In this document: positions 21,539 through 34,340 of the stretch, piece after piece
Layout: every line of letters starts with the position of its first letter
Numbering within the stretch: the first letter of the stretch is position 1
Source: Geosiphon pyriformis
Taxonomy: Eukaryota; Glomeromycota; Glomeromycetes; Archaeosporales; Geosiphonaceae
Assembly (NCBI GenBank): GCA_016748015.1
Contig: JAAOMT010000436.1
Span: forward strand, 2,063,071-2,127,070
Direction: 5' to 3'
Length of the DNA: 64,000 nt
Made by a program: the position numbers and the translations under genes
The notes under the pieces: generated by a model
Databases searched by the model: none
What the model was told of the DNA's origin: nothing
The model's input: the letters and a program-made list of their open reading frames with translations, nothing else

Positions 21539-22880
21539 TCATCCTGCTATGACGGAACGATCTTTTCCGGCTCCATCTTTCCAAACTTTCACCCAACTAA
21601 ATCCATTTTCCTGTAAAACTTTATATACTTTTGGGACTTGATGTTCTCCCCCAATCTCCATAACAATCCGTGGTATATCTTTATTCTGCTGTTCATTTTG
21701 AATTCCCTTTTTTAATAACACCTTTGCTAGTTTTGCAATTTTCATATGAAAAGCAACACCATCTTCGTCAGCAACTAATGCCCGTTTATCTTCCCACAAC
21801 TTTACCTCATTTCCTAGACTTTCATATTCTGAAGTTGATACATATGGTGGGTTAGAAACTATCAAGTCGAACCCCACTGATTTAGGAGGCTCGTCGTCGA
21901 AAGTCTTTTCAATGGAAGCCCGTAAATCTTGATCACATGTCTTCATAATATCGAGGTTTGAGAGAGTTACAGGATTATGCAATAATTCTTGATGTTGTCG
22001 TAAATTTAAACTTGCGAGCATAAGTGCATCTGGAGCATTATCTATCGCATGAATTTTGCACATGGCTGCTGGAAGATTGTGTGAGAGTGCCAAAGCGACA
22101 CAACCTGACCCAGTACATATGTCAATAATTTTGAATTTTTTGGATGGGTTACGATTATTCCCAGAAGCGAGGTGAGGAATAAGCAATTTTGTCAGGCGAT
22201 CTGTCCATTCTTCTGTTTCCCATCTAAAATCCAAATAGGTTTCAGAAAAAAAATCATGTTACTAACTTAAGGTTCACAATACTTACCTTGGAATCAAGAC
22301 AGGTGGCCTGGTAACTATATCCAAATTGCAGAATGGTTGTGTGCCTAAAAAAAAATTTTGATCCTTGTTCATGATAAAAATATCCTGAATTTTGTAATCA
22401 CCAAATTATCGATAGAAAAACCTGCATAAGTTCTAATAACAAATTACCTAAAATATACTGCAACGGTTTAAACTGCTGTGCACGTTGTTTTACAAGTTCA
22501 TTAAGAACATATTTCTCATGTTCACCCATGCGTTCCCATGCTTCGATCATGTTGTTTGCTTCTTGATAATTCTCATGTTTAGAACGATCTTGGCCTCCCC
22601 TCAAATTATTCACAACATGCAACGAAAGCCATTTTAACTCTTGTTGCACATCGGGCAGGGAATTGTTGCATATCGGTAACAATATTTGAGTTAGTTCATG
22701 GAGTTTTATTTTGTTCGATTCGGTGAGAGAAGTTGAAGAATGATTTGAAGTGGTAGAAGCTGATGAAAAGAGATTTACAAGGAATTTATGATTGTAAAGA
22801 GGAGAAAATCTCGATAACCTGTAATGATGAAGGGTTTTGTAAGCCATGTACAGAAATTGCCTTTTTGAATTGTTGATCAT
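21539..22880 (-). CDS. MTQ1: Mitochondrial release-factor glutamine N5-methyltransferase (PrmC/HemK family)
   Basis: Transfers methyl from SAM to the Gln of the GGQ motif in class I translation release factors; the N-terminal region rich in Arg, Ser and Lys suggests a mitochondrial presequence. Three exons: 22880-22448, 22344-22287 and 22223-21539, giving 391 aa, longer than yeast Mtq1 (about 314). Family marks: an N-terminal helical domain ending QYILG, then the first-intron junction into TQPF; RPPVLIPRWETEEW across the second intron; SAM-binding DICTGSG at about residues 198-204; and catalytic NPPY at 288-291 (VSNPPYVS). A cytosolic MTQ2-type enzyme is less likely, because those lack the long N-terminal domain. 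Confidence 0.92.
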
Positions 22881-23866
22881 TCACGTACTTAAGAGTGGTA
22901 AGAAATTCAGAACTTTTAAGTAACCTGTTGTATCAGTCAGGCTTTACACTTTAACTCCCATTGCGAAATCTTCTCTCCTTAAACTGTTATTGAGTGGGGT
23001 GTCTCCATATTGGACTCCCAACGGGATTGCCCAAAAATTTCAAAATCTCACTGCAGTGAGGCGCCCACACGGAAACCTTTAGTAAAAGGCGAAAGGTTTA
23101 TACGCATGCGAGCACCTCGTGAGAAAAGTTAGAAATTATCTAGTAAAATCTAATAGGTATTTATAAAGTTTTGAGTTGGTGAAGGAAATAATTGGTGAAT
23201 TGTGGGATATTGATGAAAAATGAGATTGGGAGAAATTTTCGGCAGAAGTGATGGATGACTCATTAACACGGTTCGATTTTCAATGTTGACTTGAGCATAC
23301 CCAATAATGAATATAGCATCGGTACTAATATTTTTCATTTGGCGCTTTTAATTATGTTCCCTAAAGAACATATTTACTTTAATAATTCCAAAAACTTGCA
23401 ATAAATTATGTATATTTGGAAAAAGTAAAAAATGAATTTAACTCAAGTTTTATGTAAATTTTAATTTTAAATCGAAAAAAATAAAATTTAAACAAGCAAC
23501 TTGGAGATTTTCAACGGCACTCGGTTGAGACAAATTATAATTAATTAAATGATCCAAAAATTTCATTCAGGCAGATATCGATTTATTAAAGGTTATTTAT
23601 AATTGGATTGTTTGTGAATTATGCTACATTTTAAAATAATGATTTTTTTGATCTTAGTTGATCTAGACATATTCTAGGCATATTCTATTTGGTGTATTTT
23701 ACAATGATGCCCAAAAATTAATGGATCAAAATAAAATATTTCACAGAAACCCAAGTCAATATTCTTGAGTATTGATCGCGCACAGGGGATTGTATGCATT
23801 GCAGAAAACAAAAACCTAATTAAAACTTATCTAAAAGTTTGTAGCATGCCAATGAATTAGATAATT
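22881..23866 (-). other. Intergenic region upstream of MTQ1-like gene
   Basis: 986 bp between the methyltransferase start and the stop of the MBP1-like gene, both on the minus strand. The first 250 bp (22900-23130) are less AT-rich, with CpGs, and could hold the promoter. A 62-codon frame at 23150-23338 has no recognisable content and lies in AT-rich sequence. No RNA gene was seen. Confidence 0.6.
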
Positions 23867-26800
23867 TTAAATTCCCAGTTCCTCCAATTGAACAACCTCC
23901 TCATTCCTGTTCATAAGACTTCTCACTCTGTCAAGATCCAATTCTGACCCGTCACTTTCGACTGCCTCAACCAATATTTCAACCAAATCATCAACTTCCT
24001 CTGGGCTTATTTGGCAACATGAGGCAATCATTCTTCTATACCTTTCTTCAGATTCTGATGTTTTTAAAGTGAGTTTCTCAATCTCTTCTTCTAATTCAAC
24101 CTCTTCTTTTGCATAGGCTGCTATCTGTGCTTGAAGTTGTTTGAATTCATTTGAAAGGGTATCAAATTCTGTGGCTGGAATTGAGGATTCAGTCATGGTT
24201 GCTCTTATTAGCCTGGGACCAACTGCGCCGTGGTTCATTACAGACTTTCTCCCTGATATTGATGGAAGCTGTAAGGATGTAGCCATCCCAGCTGAAGTCT
24301 TCATCGGAGCTGATAACGTGATTTCTGTTCTGGCAGGAACGGCTAACTCTAAGATGGAAGTGTCTACTAATCGTGGAGATTTTCTTACAAAGCCAGTTGA
24401 GGAGGAATTAATTAAATAGTTTGGATGAATCCCATTAGGGTTTTCAGGTCTTGGACGCTTGCGAGAATTATTTTCATTATTTTGTTCCTCTTGTAAAGCC
24501 TGTTCAAGATTTCTTACTGATTGCTCTGCCTCATCAAGTTCTTTTTCTTGCTGACGATAAAATTGTATCTTTCGTCCAGCCTCGTTCAAATGCCGATGTC
24601 GAACATTCAGTTGTCGGCGGGTATCAGCAATTAAATCTTCTTTTTGCTTGAGCTGATCGATGTAATCCTCTTCTGTGTCATCCACAATTTTTTGCAAAGC
24701 TAAAAACAATATTGATTAAATTCGAATATATGCCAGTCCAATATTTTATTCGTGATGGTTATTTCCTTCTTACCGGCTATTACCTCTCTACTTCGCTTTC
24801 GAGGGTGAGTCTCAGAATCAATTGTAGTCACAGAATAATTAAATGCTTCCTCATTGAGTTTGATTGAATTTTCCTATTCAACATAAAAATAATTAAATAA
24901 TGCAATAGAGAAATAATGATTAAAAATATAGGAATATTTATACTGACAGACATTGTACTAATATTCACGTCTTCAAACGGACCATAATCGTGTGCTTTTA
25001 AACCAATCCTATTCTCAATTGAGCAGTTAGCACCCATTTCTTCCAGTTGCTGAACTACTTTCAAATTCCCAGTTCTTGTAGCAAGGCTTAAAGCAGTATC
25101 ACCATTCTTATCCTGATAATTTAGAATCGACGAGAGGTTACCGTCAGCATTCTGAACTATCCATTGCACTAAGCAATCCATATAATACTCGGCGGCTGCT
25201 GCATGACCTTTAGTGCCTGATGTCATAGCAATATGATGAAATACAGTTCTATTATCATGATCCGTTAAAGTAATTGTTTCGTGAAGTAAATCAAGGATAA
25301 TAGGAAAGGTTTGGGAATCATAATTATTAGTTACTAAAACAGCTCTTATTAGCGCAGATTCTCCTTCAAAATTAGTCTGTTGGACATTTGCTCCTTTTGT
25401 CAATAATAATTCAAGCACTTGAGGTCTAGCCAATGCGGCAGCCCAATGAAGAGCAGTATGCCCTTGACTATCGATCACTAAATCAATTTCAAAATCGGAG
25501 GGGGCTTTTGGATTTGTAAGAAGATCTGGTACTTGATTTGGATCATCATGAAGAAATATTGCCATAAGTACATTGCGATGACGTTCTATTTTATTTTCGC
25601 TAATATCCATCGGTACTAATATTTGTTTCGACTGTTCAGAAGAAGCCCGATGAGGCTTTGATATGCTATTACCAGTTATTGGCCTTGGATGCGGCATAAG
25701 ATGTTTATGTACTTTTGATTGCTTTGGCATGTAGTGGTGATCCTTTGATTTTCTTTCTCTTGCCTCTCGTTCTTTTATTTCCCTTTCCCTGACTTCAGAT
25801 TGTTGAATTTCCCGTTCTTTTGCTTCGCGTTCTTGGACTTCTCGGCGCTTAGCCTCATGTTCCTTTATTTCTCGCTGTTTTTCTTCGCGTTCTCTAGCCT
25901 CTCGTTCCTTTTTTGGTCCCGCCTTGGCTGTAAGTTCCTTTTGTTCTCGTTCCCTTGCTTCACATTCCTTTTGTCCTCGTTCCTTGACTTCACATTCTCT
26001 AGTCTCTGGCTCTTTTTGTTCTTGCTCCTGAGATTCACGTTCATTCGTCTCTTGTTCTTTTTGTTCTCGCTCCTTAGTTTCACGTTCTCTCTGTTCTCTC
26101 TCCTTAAATTCGCGTTTTATAGTCTCTTGTTCTCTGGCAGCGCGTTTCTTAGCCTCCCGTTCTATGTCCTCTCTTTCTTTTTTTTCTCGATCCTCAGCTT
26201 CAAATTCTAGGTCATTAACCAATTGTTCTCGCAATGTTTTTCCCTTTTCTTGTTCTTGATACACCTGCTCTCTTTCCATTTGTTCTTTCATTGCTTGTCC
26301 TTTCGCAACTTGTTCCCTGATAGCTTGCGCTTTGGCTTCTATTTCAATGGCCTGCTCTTTAGTAGGGGTATAAGTTGTATAAGATGAAGTTAACCCATCA
26401 GGCCTTGGCGGTTTGTATTCAATTATCGGCCGTAAAATTTCCATTACTCCATATTGTTCGGCCAATTCCTTTCCTCTTTCATAAGGAACCCTGAATTTGA
26501 AAACACAATTTATTAAATTAGTAATTTTGAAATCGGTGGTAATGAATTTTTCATTAACCGAAACTCGTTGAAAAAATAAGATTTTAATCTCAATTATGAA
26601 TAAAAGTCAACGCGTTCTAACTGACCAAGTTCCCTGATATTTGCCATATCCACCTTGAACTTTTTCGTGTTCACCTGTTAGTACCTCTTTTTCAATTATT
26701 TTCGTTCGCTTTCCCTTTTCAAGTCCGGCAACCTTAAGTATCTGGGTAGCGTTCAAATATGAATCTGGACGTCGTCGCATCACAGCAACGTCACGCACAA

Positions 26801-27104
26801 TACATTCATAAACGGGCACTCCTGAATACACGGCACAATATATGGTACCTGGAGGAGCAACAGGAGACGTTGGTTGATTCGAACCACTGTTTGGAGGCAC
26901 TATTATAGATATTGGATTAAGTACTTTGCTACATTCATGGCCTGACGTGTCTGACAGAGAAGTTGACACGTCAGTCATTGATGCCGCGCCATTTTGTCCA
27001 GTTGTGGAATTTGAGCCAGAAATTAGTGCTAATTGTGCTTGAGAAACCATACCCAGCTGCTCCAAAGTGGCCATTGATGCTGAGGAACCGTTTGTAGTGT
27101 TCAT
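23867..27104 (-). CDS. MBP1: APSES-ankyrin transcription factor, MBP1/SWI4-like
   Basis: DNA-binding subunit of an MBF/SBF-type complex controlling G1/S genes. Four exons: 27104-26626, 26490-24948, 24873-24774 and 24699-23867, giving 984 aa (yeast Mbp1 833). The frame across each junction restores conserved sequence. KilA-N/APSES DNA-binding domain, residues about 88-190: [35 protein letters not shown] and [16 protein letters not shown] across intron 1. Residues about 204-410 are a Glu/Arg/Lys/Gln-rich charged insert. Ankyrin repeats at about 498-655 ([36 protein letters not shown]). A helical C-terminus follows with [20 protein letters not shown], like the partner-binding end of Mbp1. The start at 27104 is the first ATG; Swi4 or Res1/Res2 equivalence cannot be separated. 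Confidence 0.93.
26610..26615 (-). promoter_or_regulatory. ACGCGT (MCB-type) site in intron 1 of the MBP1-like gene
   Basis: ACGCGT is the core element bound by yeast MBF; here it lies in an 8-bp palindrome AACGCGTT, 11-16 bp inside the donor end of intron 1. Whether it is used is unknown. Confidence 0.3.
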
Positions 27105-27255
27105 AGGAGTTTCAACAAAACGAAGCCTAAATCTCTTGAAATCCAAAGCTTTAAAATAGGGTTGCCATATTAATGTGGAAAGAGAATTTACAAAGAAACG
27201 TGTCTACGCATTTTCTGGCAATATCAGTTATTATACCCTTGAACATATTTTAATA

Positions 27256-27290
27256 TTATCACGTGATAAAAGTGCACACCGCGCGCTAAC
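27256..27290 (-). promoter_or_regulatory. Upstream palindrome and GC-rich block of the MBP1-like gene
   Basis: TTATCACGTGATAA (27256-27269) is a perfect 14-bp palindrome around a CACGTG E-box core. CCGCGCGC follows at about 27279-27286. Both lie 150-190 bp before the ATG, in sequence otherwise AT-rich, which suggests a promoter element. Confidence 0.4.
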
Positions 27291-27299
27291 GTGGTTCAT

Positions 27300-28600
27300 T
27301 AAAATAATTGAATTTTGCATAAAAAAAATAATACTTAATTTTCAAATTTAAAAAAATAATAAAAACTCTTTTTTTCTTTTATTGTTATAATCACAACCAA
27401 AGCAAAGAGTAAAAGCAGTCAAACAACATTTTGTTAAAATGCTTTTCTTAAATATTACAAACATAAAAGTATTAACTATTAAACACTCTTTTGGCTTTAA
27501 TTAAAAGTTTTTTTTACCCAAAGTTTCTTTTAAGTAACCAATTAGAACCAGCTCTAGTGTTGCTATTATTTTTATAAAAAGTTTTTAGATTTTTAATTAC
27601 AAACTGATAATAAAACTACTTTTTTCTTTTTATTACTGCTTAAATAACCAAAAAAACCAACTTTTTTTTTCAAAAATACTGCCACCAATTTTTTTAAAAT
27701 AAATGTCTTTTTTAATGTTTTTTAAATTAAAATCATTTTTTTGGTTTTCTTCATATTTTTATTAATTTAATAATACTGATATTAATTATAATGTTTGATT
27801 TTATTTTAGTTATAAACAATAATTCTTTGTTTATTTTAAATAATAATAATATATTTTAGTTAATTGTTAATCATATTATTTAATATAATAAATTTTAATT
27901 AATTATTACTGGTTTTAAAAGTAAAACAAATTAAATTTTTATATTATTATAGATATTTTTTAAAATAAGTTTCTGTAATTTGGTATTATTATATAAATAA
28001 TATATTTGAAAATTTTTTGGTTAAGTTTTTTGTATAAAAAACAAAAATCAAGTTGTAATATTGTTTTTAATAAACATATATTTAATCTGCTTTGTTTTTT
28101 TAACAAAGTTTTTTTAATGTTTAATTGTTTTTTTAATAAGTTATTAAATTTTAATATGTTGATTTTATGCTTATAATATATATTTTTATTAGATTATTTA
28201 TAATATTATATTTTTATTACTATTTTATTTTAACAAATTAATTTAACAATAAAATAAAAAAATAAAAATTAATATTTTATTAATAATTATAATTAAAAAT
28301 TATTAATTTAAGTTATTAAATTTTTTTAATAAATTATTAAATATAACATAATTTTTTTAAATATTTATTTTAAGCTATTTAATATATTAATAATATATTA
28401 ATAAAAAGTGTTTTTTTTATAAATTTGCTAAAATAATTTACTATTATTAAATTATTAAATTTTTTTTTACTTTTTTTTCATATTATTTTAATAAAAAAAT
28501 TTTTTAAAAAAAATATTTAAGTGTTTTTATATAAAATTTTTATATTATTTATGATTATATTTAAATTTAGCTTAATATATTTTTTTTATTAATGTTTTAT
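27300..28600 (+). other. AT-rich intergenic spacer
   Basis: About 1.3 kb of A/T runs between the MBP1-like gene and the 3' end of LINE B. No coding similarity, LTR or RNA gene seen. Confidence 0.7.
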
Positions 28601-31547
28601 GAGTGAGACCCAAATACTATTTAGCACAATACATTAAATTAAGTAATCTAAATTAGACACAAATCATGTACTTTCTACATATGACTAGTCACTCAGACCA
28701 ATCAGAGCAATACTACAAATCTATTTTAACTAACACTATACTATTAACACCAGAAAAAAAACTACAGAGTTTATGAAAACCAAAACAAACACCAAAAATC
28801 TCCATTATCTCAAGTAACTTAATAATCTTAATAGAAAGTAAGAATAACAGACCATAAACTATAGAAAATATTAAGCCATCACACATAATTAATCTTTTTT
28901 TTTCCATAAACACTCTATATTTAGCTCTAATCAATTATATATTAATATAGTAAGTAGTTTTTATGCTCTAAACAAAATCAATAATACCTTTAATAACTGA
29001 TTCTATATTATTAAAAAAGGTCATTACTTCTAAAAACCAATCTTTAAACAAAAAGCTCTTACACAAAATAGTATACAAATTGTTATTAAAAGTATACAAA
29101 GAGATTATCTGTAAGACCTGAGACAATAATAGACTTAAATCTAATATGACATACCACTAATCTAAATAAAATACAAACAAATAACCACAAATTGCAGAGT
29201 TCATCAGGCACACAAAAAAATGATTAGAACTTTCTACATTTTTACAATAAAAACACAACACACTTAGATATTTTTTGTTATACAAACATTTTTGTATAGC
29301 AACTAGTAAATAATAGTACATAGTTTTTATAAAATATAAACATAAATCAGCCATAGACTTATTGATAAATTCAGCCATTATGTGGGAGTCAGGATGCCAA
29401 ACAGAAGCAATATGAACCCAATCTATATTACCAATAAAGTTTGCATCAATAATACCAGAACCAGGTTTAATCTCCTAACATACACAATGAACAGTTTTAT
29501 AAACACTCTAAGTAAAATGGCAAACATTACCAGACACTATTGTCTTATCAGTTCTAATAAACCTATTACTAATCAGAATAAAAAGCACCAAACCTAAACC
29601 AACAGTCAAGTTAGCTAGCTTATTAACATACTTATTGTCTAGGACACCAGAATGTTCTTTAACTTTGCACCAAAAAACATTAAGCCTCTTATTCCTAATA
29701 GATATTACAACTCTCTATTGTTTCATTCAACACCAATTACAATAGTTAAATAGAGCCATAATTAACTCAGCAGCACAAACATCTAGGGCAGCTTGACTGT
29801 TTGAATACATTATAACTAAGCTGCTGAAAGGAACACACTCCAGAGCCAGAATAATCATCTGCAATTCTACTAATGTAGATAATACCAATCTATTAACTCT
29901 AACATCCAAATCCAAATCAAAAAAATATGCTGCTGCTCCACATCTTATTTTACATGTGTTCAAATTCCTTAAAGATCCATCTGTATAAACATTAATAACA
30001 TTTAAACCAGAGGCAACAAGACTTTTTTTTATCTTAAAAATACCACCAAAACCATATATAGACAAGGAATAAAAGGGAACAATAGACAACTTAGTAGAAA
30101 AAAAGACTGACTCAAAAAATCATACACTAGACTAAACCAGCCAGAAATCAGACCCTTCAGATTAAGTCTCTTTCAACAGCAAAACTTTCTCTAATTGAAA
30201 ATCAAATCCTTTTTGTCATATAACTGATCAACAAAAGTAACTTTAAACCTTTTAAATGAATGTGAAACATTAAAAAATATTGAATCCTTTAAAACAAAAG
30301 ACATTAGAATGCCACCAGAAAAATAGAAGACAGACAAAACAAAATTGTCTAAGAACATATCACAATCCAAAAAATCCAAACCATACTAGCTAAAAAATTA
30401 TTAACTAGACTGATCTGTAATTTTATACATTGATGTAGCAGATAAACAGAAAACCAACTTATAATTTACAGGTCTAAAGACTTATGATCAAACAATCTAC
30501 CAAGAATTCTACTAGTATTTGAAAAATTTAATACAGAAGTTACCTTGTACTTGGCCTGTAATTATTTAAAAGACTTCAAACCATACAACAAAAAATAGTA
30601 AAGAGCTTCATTAGGAAAATCTCTTGACAAGCCAGCTTTCATCTTTAAACTCTTTCTAACCATCATATTTTATTTAATATACATACTCTTAGAAATGAAA
30701 CTAAACTGAATTTTGTAACTGATTATAGATTGAAGCACAGCTGAGACCAAATAAAGAAACTGCTTGTCTAAAATTGCTTTTTTTAAAACCAAATTGAAAA
30801 AAAATCTGACATTTGAATAAGCCTTAGCTATGCTTAGTTTGAACATACTCTCAGATAATAAAAAAATACTAAGATACTTATAAGACTCTTCTTTCTGGAC
30901 AACTAAAATTGGCAAACCACTAATTGACAACAAAATATCTTTAACTCTTTGGTTAATAGAGATGGCAACTGTCTTTTTATTATTGATTAAGATGTCATTA
31001 ATCTTAAAAAAACTACTAACAATGTCCAAAATGTACTGAGTGGCTGTTTGGCTGTTTTTAATTTAAATTGTGTTATCAACAAAAGTGCTAGCCACAAAAA
31101 AGAAAGTCATTTTACTTTAACTTTCCAATTTGCTAGTCTTAGCAATGAACTTAGTATCAATATGATAACTACATAAACTTTTCTGCTGTTTGACTTCACA
31201 CAATAGAGAGTTATAAAATATTCTCCAAAGCAAAGAAAAAAAAACCTCTTTCTGGTTCAGGCCATTATACACTCAGTACTTATTTGTTAAACCAAAATCA
31301 GTTATAACCTGATTGACTCTATTACCATAAATGTTACCAAAAAAATGAATAAACTGCTTACACATCTTAATATAAACCAAACTATTTCTTAGATGAAGCC
31401 AATCTACAGAATCATAAGCTTTTCTTATATCTTGTAAAACCAGCCAAAGTTTATAGTCTTTCTCCAAAGCATCTTTAATCACTAAACCAACAGCAAAAAT
31501 GAGAAACTAAATAGTTGTTTTTTTTAGCACAAAAAAATTGTTACCAT
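28601..31547 (-). mobile_element. LINE B, 3' part (RT, RNase H, C-terminal zinc finger)
   Basis: Minus-strand LINE; the 3' end is placed near 28600, where similarity to the end of LINE C (about 50265) stops. It holds the larger part of ORF2 and is cut by T3 at 31547. The same LINE resumes at 41932, 42971 and 46746; the coding text is contiguous across all three insertions. Confidence 0.88.
28740..31547 (-). pseudogene. LINE B ORF2: RT, RNase H and C-terminal CCHC, broken
   Basis: From the T3 junction: GNNFFVLKKTTI, then LVLQDIRKAYDSVDWLHLRNSL (RT motif A region), FVDNTI near 31065-31085 where FVDD is expected, INNKKTVAISIN and LPILVVQKEESYKYLSIF. RNase H lies at about 29730-30090: VYTDGSLRN keeps its Asp, STLVELQMIILALE its Glu, but SNSQAALD has Asn for the third acidic residue. 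C-terminal LCFYCKNVESSNHFFVC (29157-29378) is a zinc-finger end typical of such LINEs. Many stops and frameshifts. Confidence 0.87.
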
Positions 31548-32520
31548 TATTACAGGTGATTCTTTGGGGTGTTGAGTGAATAACAAACCCATAACTTGGT
31601 ACACAAGTAATTGGTGACAATGATAATCTAAAAATATTTTATCTAAAGGTTTTCCAATTGAGTTCTTTGTATAATAGACAGAAATTTAATGATAATAGTT
31701 TATTAGTAGTTTTCTGAAACCATAGTTTTGTCAATTGCTTGCTTAGCTTAATGGTTGATGATTCTCTTAGTATGATATCCTCCATAAGTGTATACCAGTG
31801 CTGTTTTCTGACATCAATTCCTCTATAAGTCCTCTAAGAGTAAGTATTATTTAAGCAAGTTTATTCTTTCGTAAGTCCTCCAAGAGTAAGTATTGTTAAG
31901 TAAGTTTTATTCCTTCATAAGTCTTCCAAGAGTAAGTATTATTAAGTAAGTTTTATTCCTCTGTAAGTCCTCCAAGAGTAAATTTTTTAATCAAGTTAGT
32001 AGACAACAAAGAAAATAAAGAAAAGATAAAAGAGAAAATAAAAAATAAGCCAAGACAATTTGCAAGTTAGTATCTTGTCAATAGCCATGATCAAGAGCTA
32101 TTGTTCTAGTATGGTTAAGTATCCATTACTATCAACATGAAGTGTTAATAGTGAAGAATAAATTTAATATAGTGAAATAAATATTTATTTGAGGATTGTG
32201 GTAACTAAGCTAAGAATTCTTGGTGTCAATTCTGTCTTTTCTGCTTCTAATGCTACTGCTATATATACATATTTGAGATTCCTCAATTTTTTAATTCCTT
32301 GCGACAGGAATCCTGGGATTTTTGGAATCCTGTGATTTTTGATGAGAGGAATCCTGGAATTCTGGAATCTTGCGATTCCTCACTGGAGAATCCTAAAATT
32401 CCTGGAATCCTGCAATTCCTCTGAGAGGAATCCTGGAATTCTACATTTACTACGTCTACTTCTGATTGGCTAATCTCTATTTGCTAATAATAATATACTT
32501 CCTCTATTCTATGAGTAACA
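31548..32520 (-). repeat. 3' LTR of T3
   Basis: 973 bp; on the plus strand it runs TATTACAGG...GAGTAACA (first G lost to A). Hairpin near 32128-32152, tandem TTACTCTTGGAGGACTTA-type repeats at about 31815-31990, U3 boxes at about 32290-32450. The polypurine tract is the complement of 32521-32536. Confidence 0.92.
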
Positions 32521-32533
32521 TTATTCCCTCCTT

Positions 32534-33215
32534 TTAATATTGAGCTCCATCAAAATCTAACTCTTTTAATTCCCCCTCTTGAATTATTTCTTGAACTTCT
32601 TTTTTGAGTATTATTTGTGTTATTTGAGTTTGTAGTTTTTCAAATTGGGCATTGGTCATTTCCCCAATTGATTACTCATATTGTATCCATTGTTGTGTTG
32701 AATAAGATTTTTGGTTGGTCTTGAAATCCCATATATAGCCGGTAAATGGCTCGAGCTTGTGTGATTAGATTGTTCTTTTCCATAAATTGTTCCAGTTGTC
32801 TCAGTATTGTTGTATCAAATAACCATTTTGTTTTGTCAGTATACAAATTCTGGATATTTATGTGTTGTTCCAAGTGAAAATGATAATAGTTTTTCAGAAA
32901 TTGTTGCATCCACCAAGTCCAAGTTTTTCCAGTAAGTTCTTGGTATAATCTGACTATTTGTTGTTCTTTCATGGCCAATTTTACCTTGGTCATAATCTTG
33001 TCAACAACATTTTTGAGTTTTCTCTGTACTTTGTGTTGTGATATCCTTGCAGTACTTTTGTATCGAATGGTTTGTTGATTGATTGTAATTTTCATCTCCT
33101 GGTGTTGGATTAATTGAAAGATTTGTTGTGCTAATGAATAGATGTTGTCAGTAATTTCTATTTTTCTGTGTTTTTCTATCACATCGATCATGTCTTTATA
33201 TATTTTTTCTGTTGA
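32534..33215 (-). pseudogene. 3' ORF of unknown function, T3 copy (best preserved)
   Basis: An open stretch of 171 codons (33191-32676) begins MIDVIEKHRKIEITDN and continues through NVVDKIMTKVKLAMKEQQIV, TGKTWTWWMQQFLKNYYHF, HINIQNLYTDKTKWLFD and TQARAIYRLYMGFQDQPKIL. A one-base loss near 32676 shifts frame before the conserved FEKLQTQITQ end, which stops at 32534 next to the polypurine tract. Predicted soluble and helical; no known domain recognised. It sits in frame behind integrase after a TGA. Confidence 0.75.
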
Positions 33216-34340
33216 TCAATTGGATGTGTTGTTATCAATGATGATAATTGGTTCCAGATCTTGTGGAATTTCATCTGGTTGGACTAGTATTCTCTGTACT
33301 CCCAGTTGTGAAATATTATTGGTGAATGATGATGCTATATGGTGGTATGGTTTCAGTCGATCTCCATGTGCTGCTTTGGTCAAAATTTTGTTATTCAATC
33401 TTAATTTGTAAGCTCCATTTCCTAGAATTTCTTCTATGTAAAATGATCCGTTCTATTTGGGGTCAAATTTTCCACTTCATTGTTTTTCTGCTTTGGTATG
33501 ATGTTGTAGTACTTTGTTTTCAATCTTGAATTTAATTGGTTTATCTGATAGTTGGTTATCATGTCTTTTTTTTTGTTTCTCTTGTGATCTTTGTATATTA
33601 TCAGCTGCTCTTCGTTGTTTGTTTTTTAATGTTTCTATTAAGTCATATATTCTTTTCAACAATATGTTTTTGAAATTCTTTTCTGTTATTGGTTCAATTG
33701 GATATATGCTGACTTCTATTTCCACTGGTAGTGTTGCTGTTCTATCATATACTAATTCAAATGGTGTTGCTTGTATAGTATCTTGCTTCATTGTTCGATA
33801 AACAAATAGTACTGATGGTATCAACAAATCCCAATCATTCTGGTTTTCTTGGCTGAGCTTAGCTATTGCTTCACACAATGTTCTGTTGAATCTTTTGACT
33901 AATCTGTTGGTTTGTGGATGGTATAGTGATGATAATGGTCTCTTAATTCCGAATCTTTGGCTCAATTCTGTTAATGTTCTGTTCACAAAATGAGTTCCTT
34001 GGTCTGATAATAATTCTTTTGGACATCTATGTTGACAAATCAAATCCTGATGAACAAATTCGGCAACAAATTTTGCATCTGCTCTTTGAATTGCCTTTGC
34101 TTTTGGCCATTTAGTGAGATAATCCATAACTACTGCAATATATCTGTTGCTTCTGCTGGTTATTATTAATGGTCTGACTAAGTCAATTCCAATGTGATCA
34201 AATGATTGTCCCACTTTGATTGGTCTTAATGGTTCACTGGATTTTGTTCCTCCTCTTCTTTGACAAGCATCACAATTTTCAACATATTGGATGATGTCTG
34301 GATATATTGATTGTCAATAGTATCTTTTTCTGGTTCTTTT
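33216..34340 (-). pseudogene. Integrase, T3, catalytic Glu replaced
   Basis: Zinc domain end CDACQRRGG (near 34265), then an open 245-codon frame (34214-33477): IGIDLVRPL, MDYLTKWPKAKAIQRADAK, SDQGTHFVN, and NRLVKRFNRTL with Lys where T1 has Glu (about 33893-33895). A TGA at 33477 precedes the GPY/F module (GSFYIEEILGNGAYKLRLNN), and the frame continues from 33398 to TGA at 33216. Confidence 0.9.

Noticed and set aside
22930-23110. A possible tRNA or other RNA gene in the less AT-rich stretch
   Set aside because: No cloverleaf with A and B boxes could be drawn.
23150-23338. 62-codon minus-strand ORF between the methyltransferase and MBP1-like genes
   Set aside because: No known motif, AT-rich, and placed in the likely promoter interval.
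25800-26210. 136-codon plus-strand ORF rich in Phe and Leu that looks like a membrane protein
   Set aside because: It is the antisense of the repetitive Glu/Arg-coding exon of the MBP1-like gene.
32534-33215. The 3' ORF as a retroviral-type envelope gene
   Set aside because: No signal peptide, transmembrane helix or cleavage-site pattern; the product looks soluble and helical.
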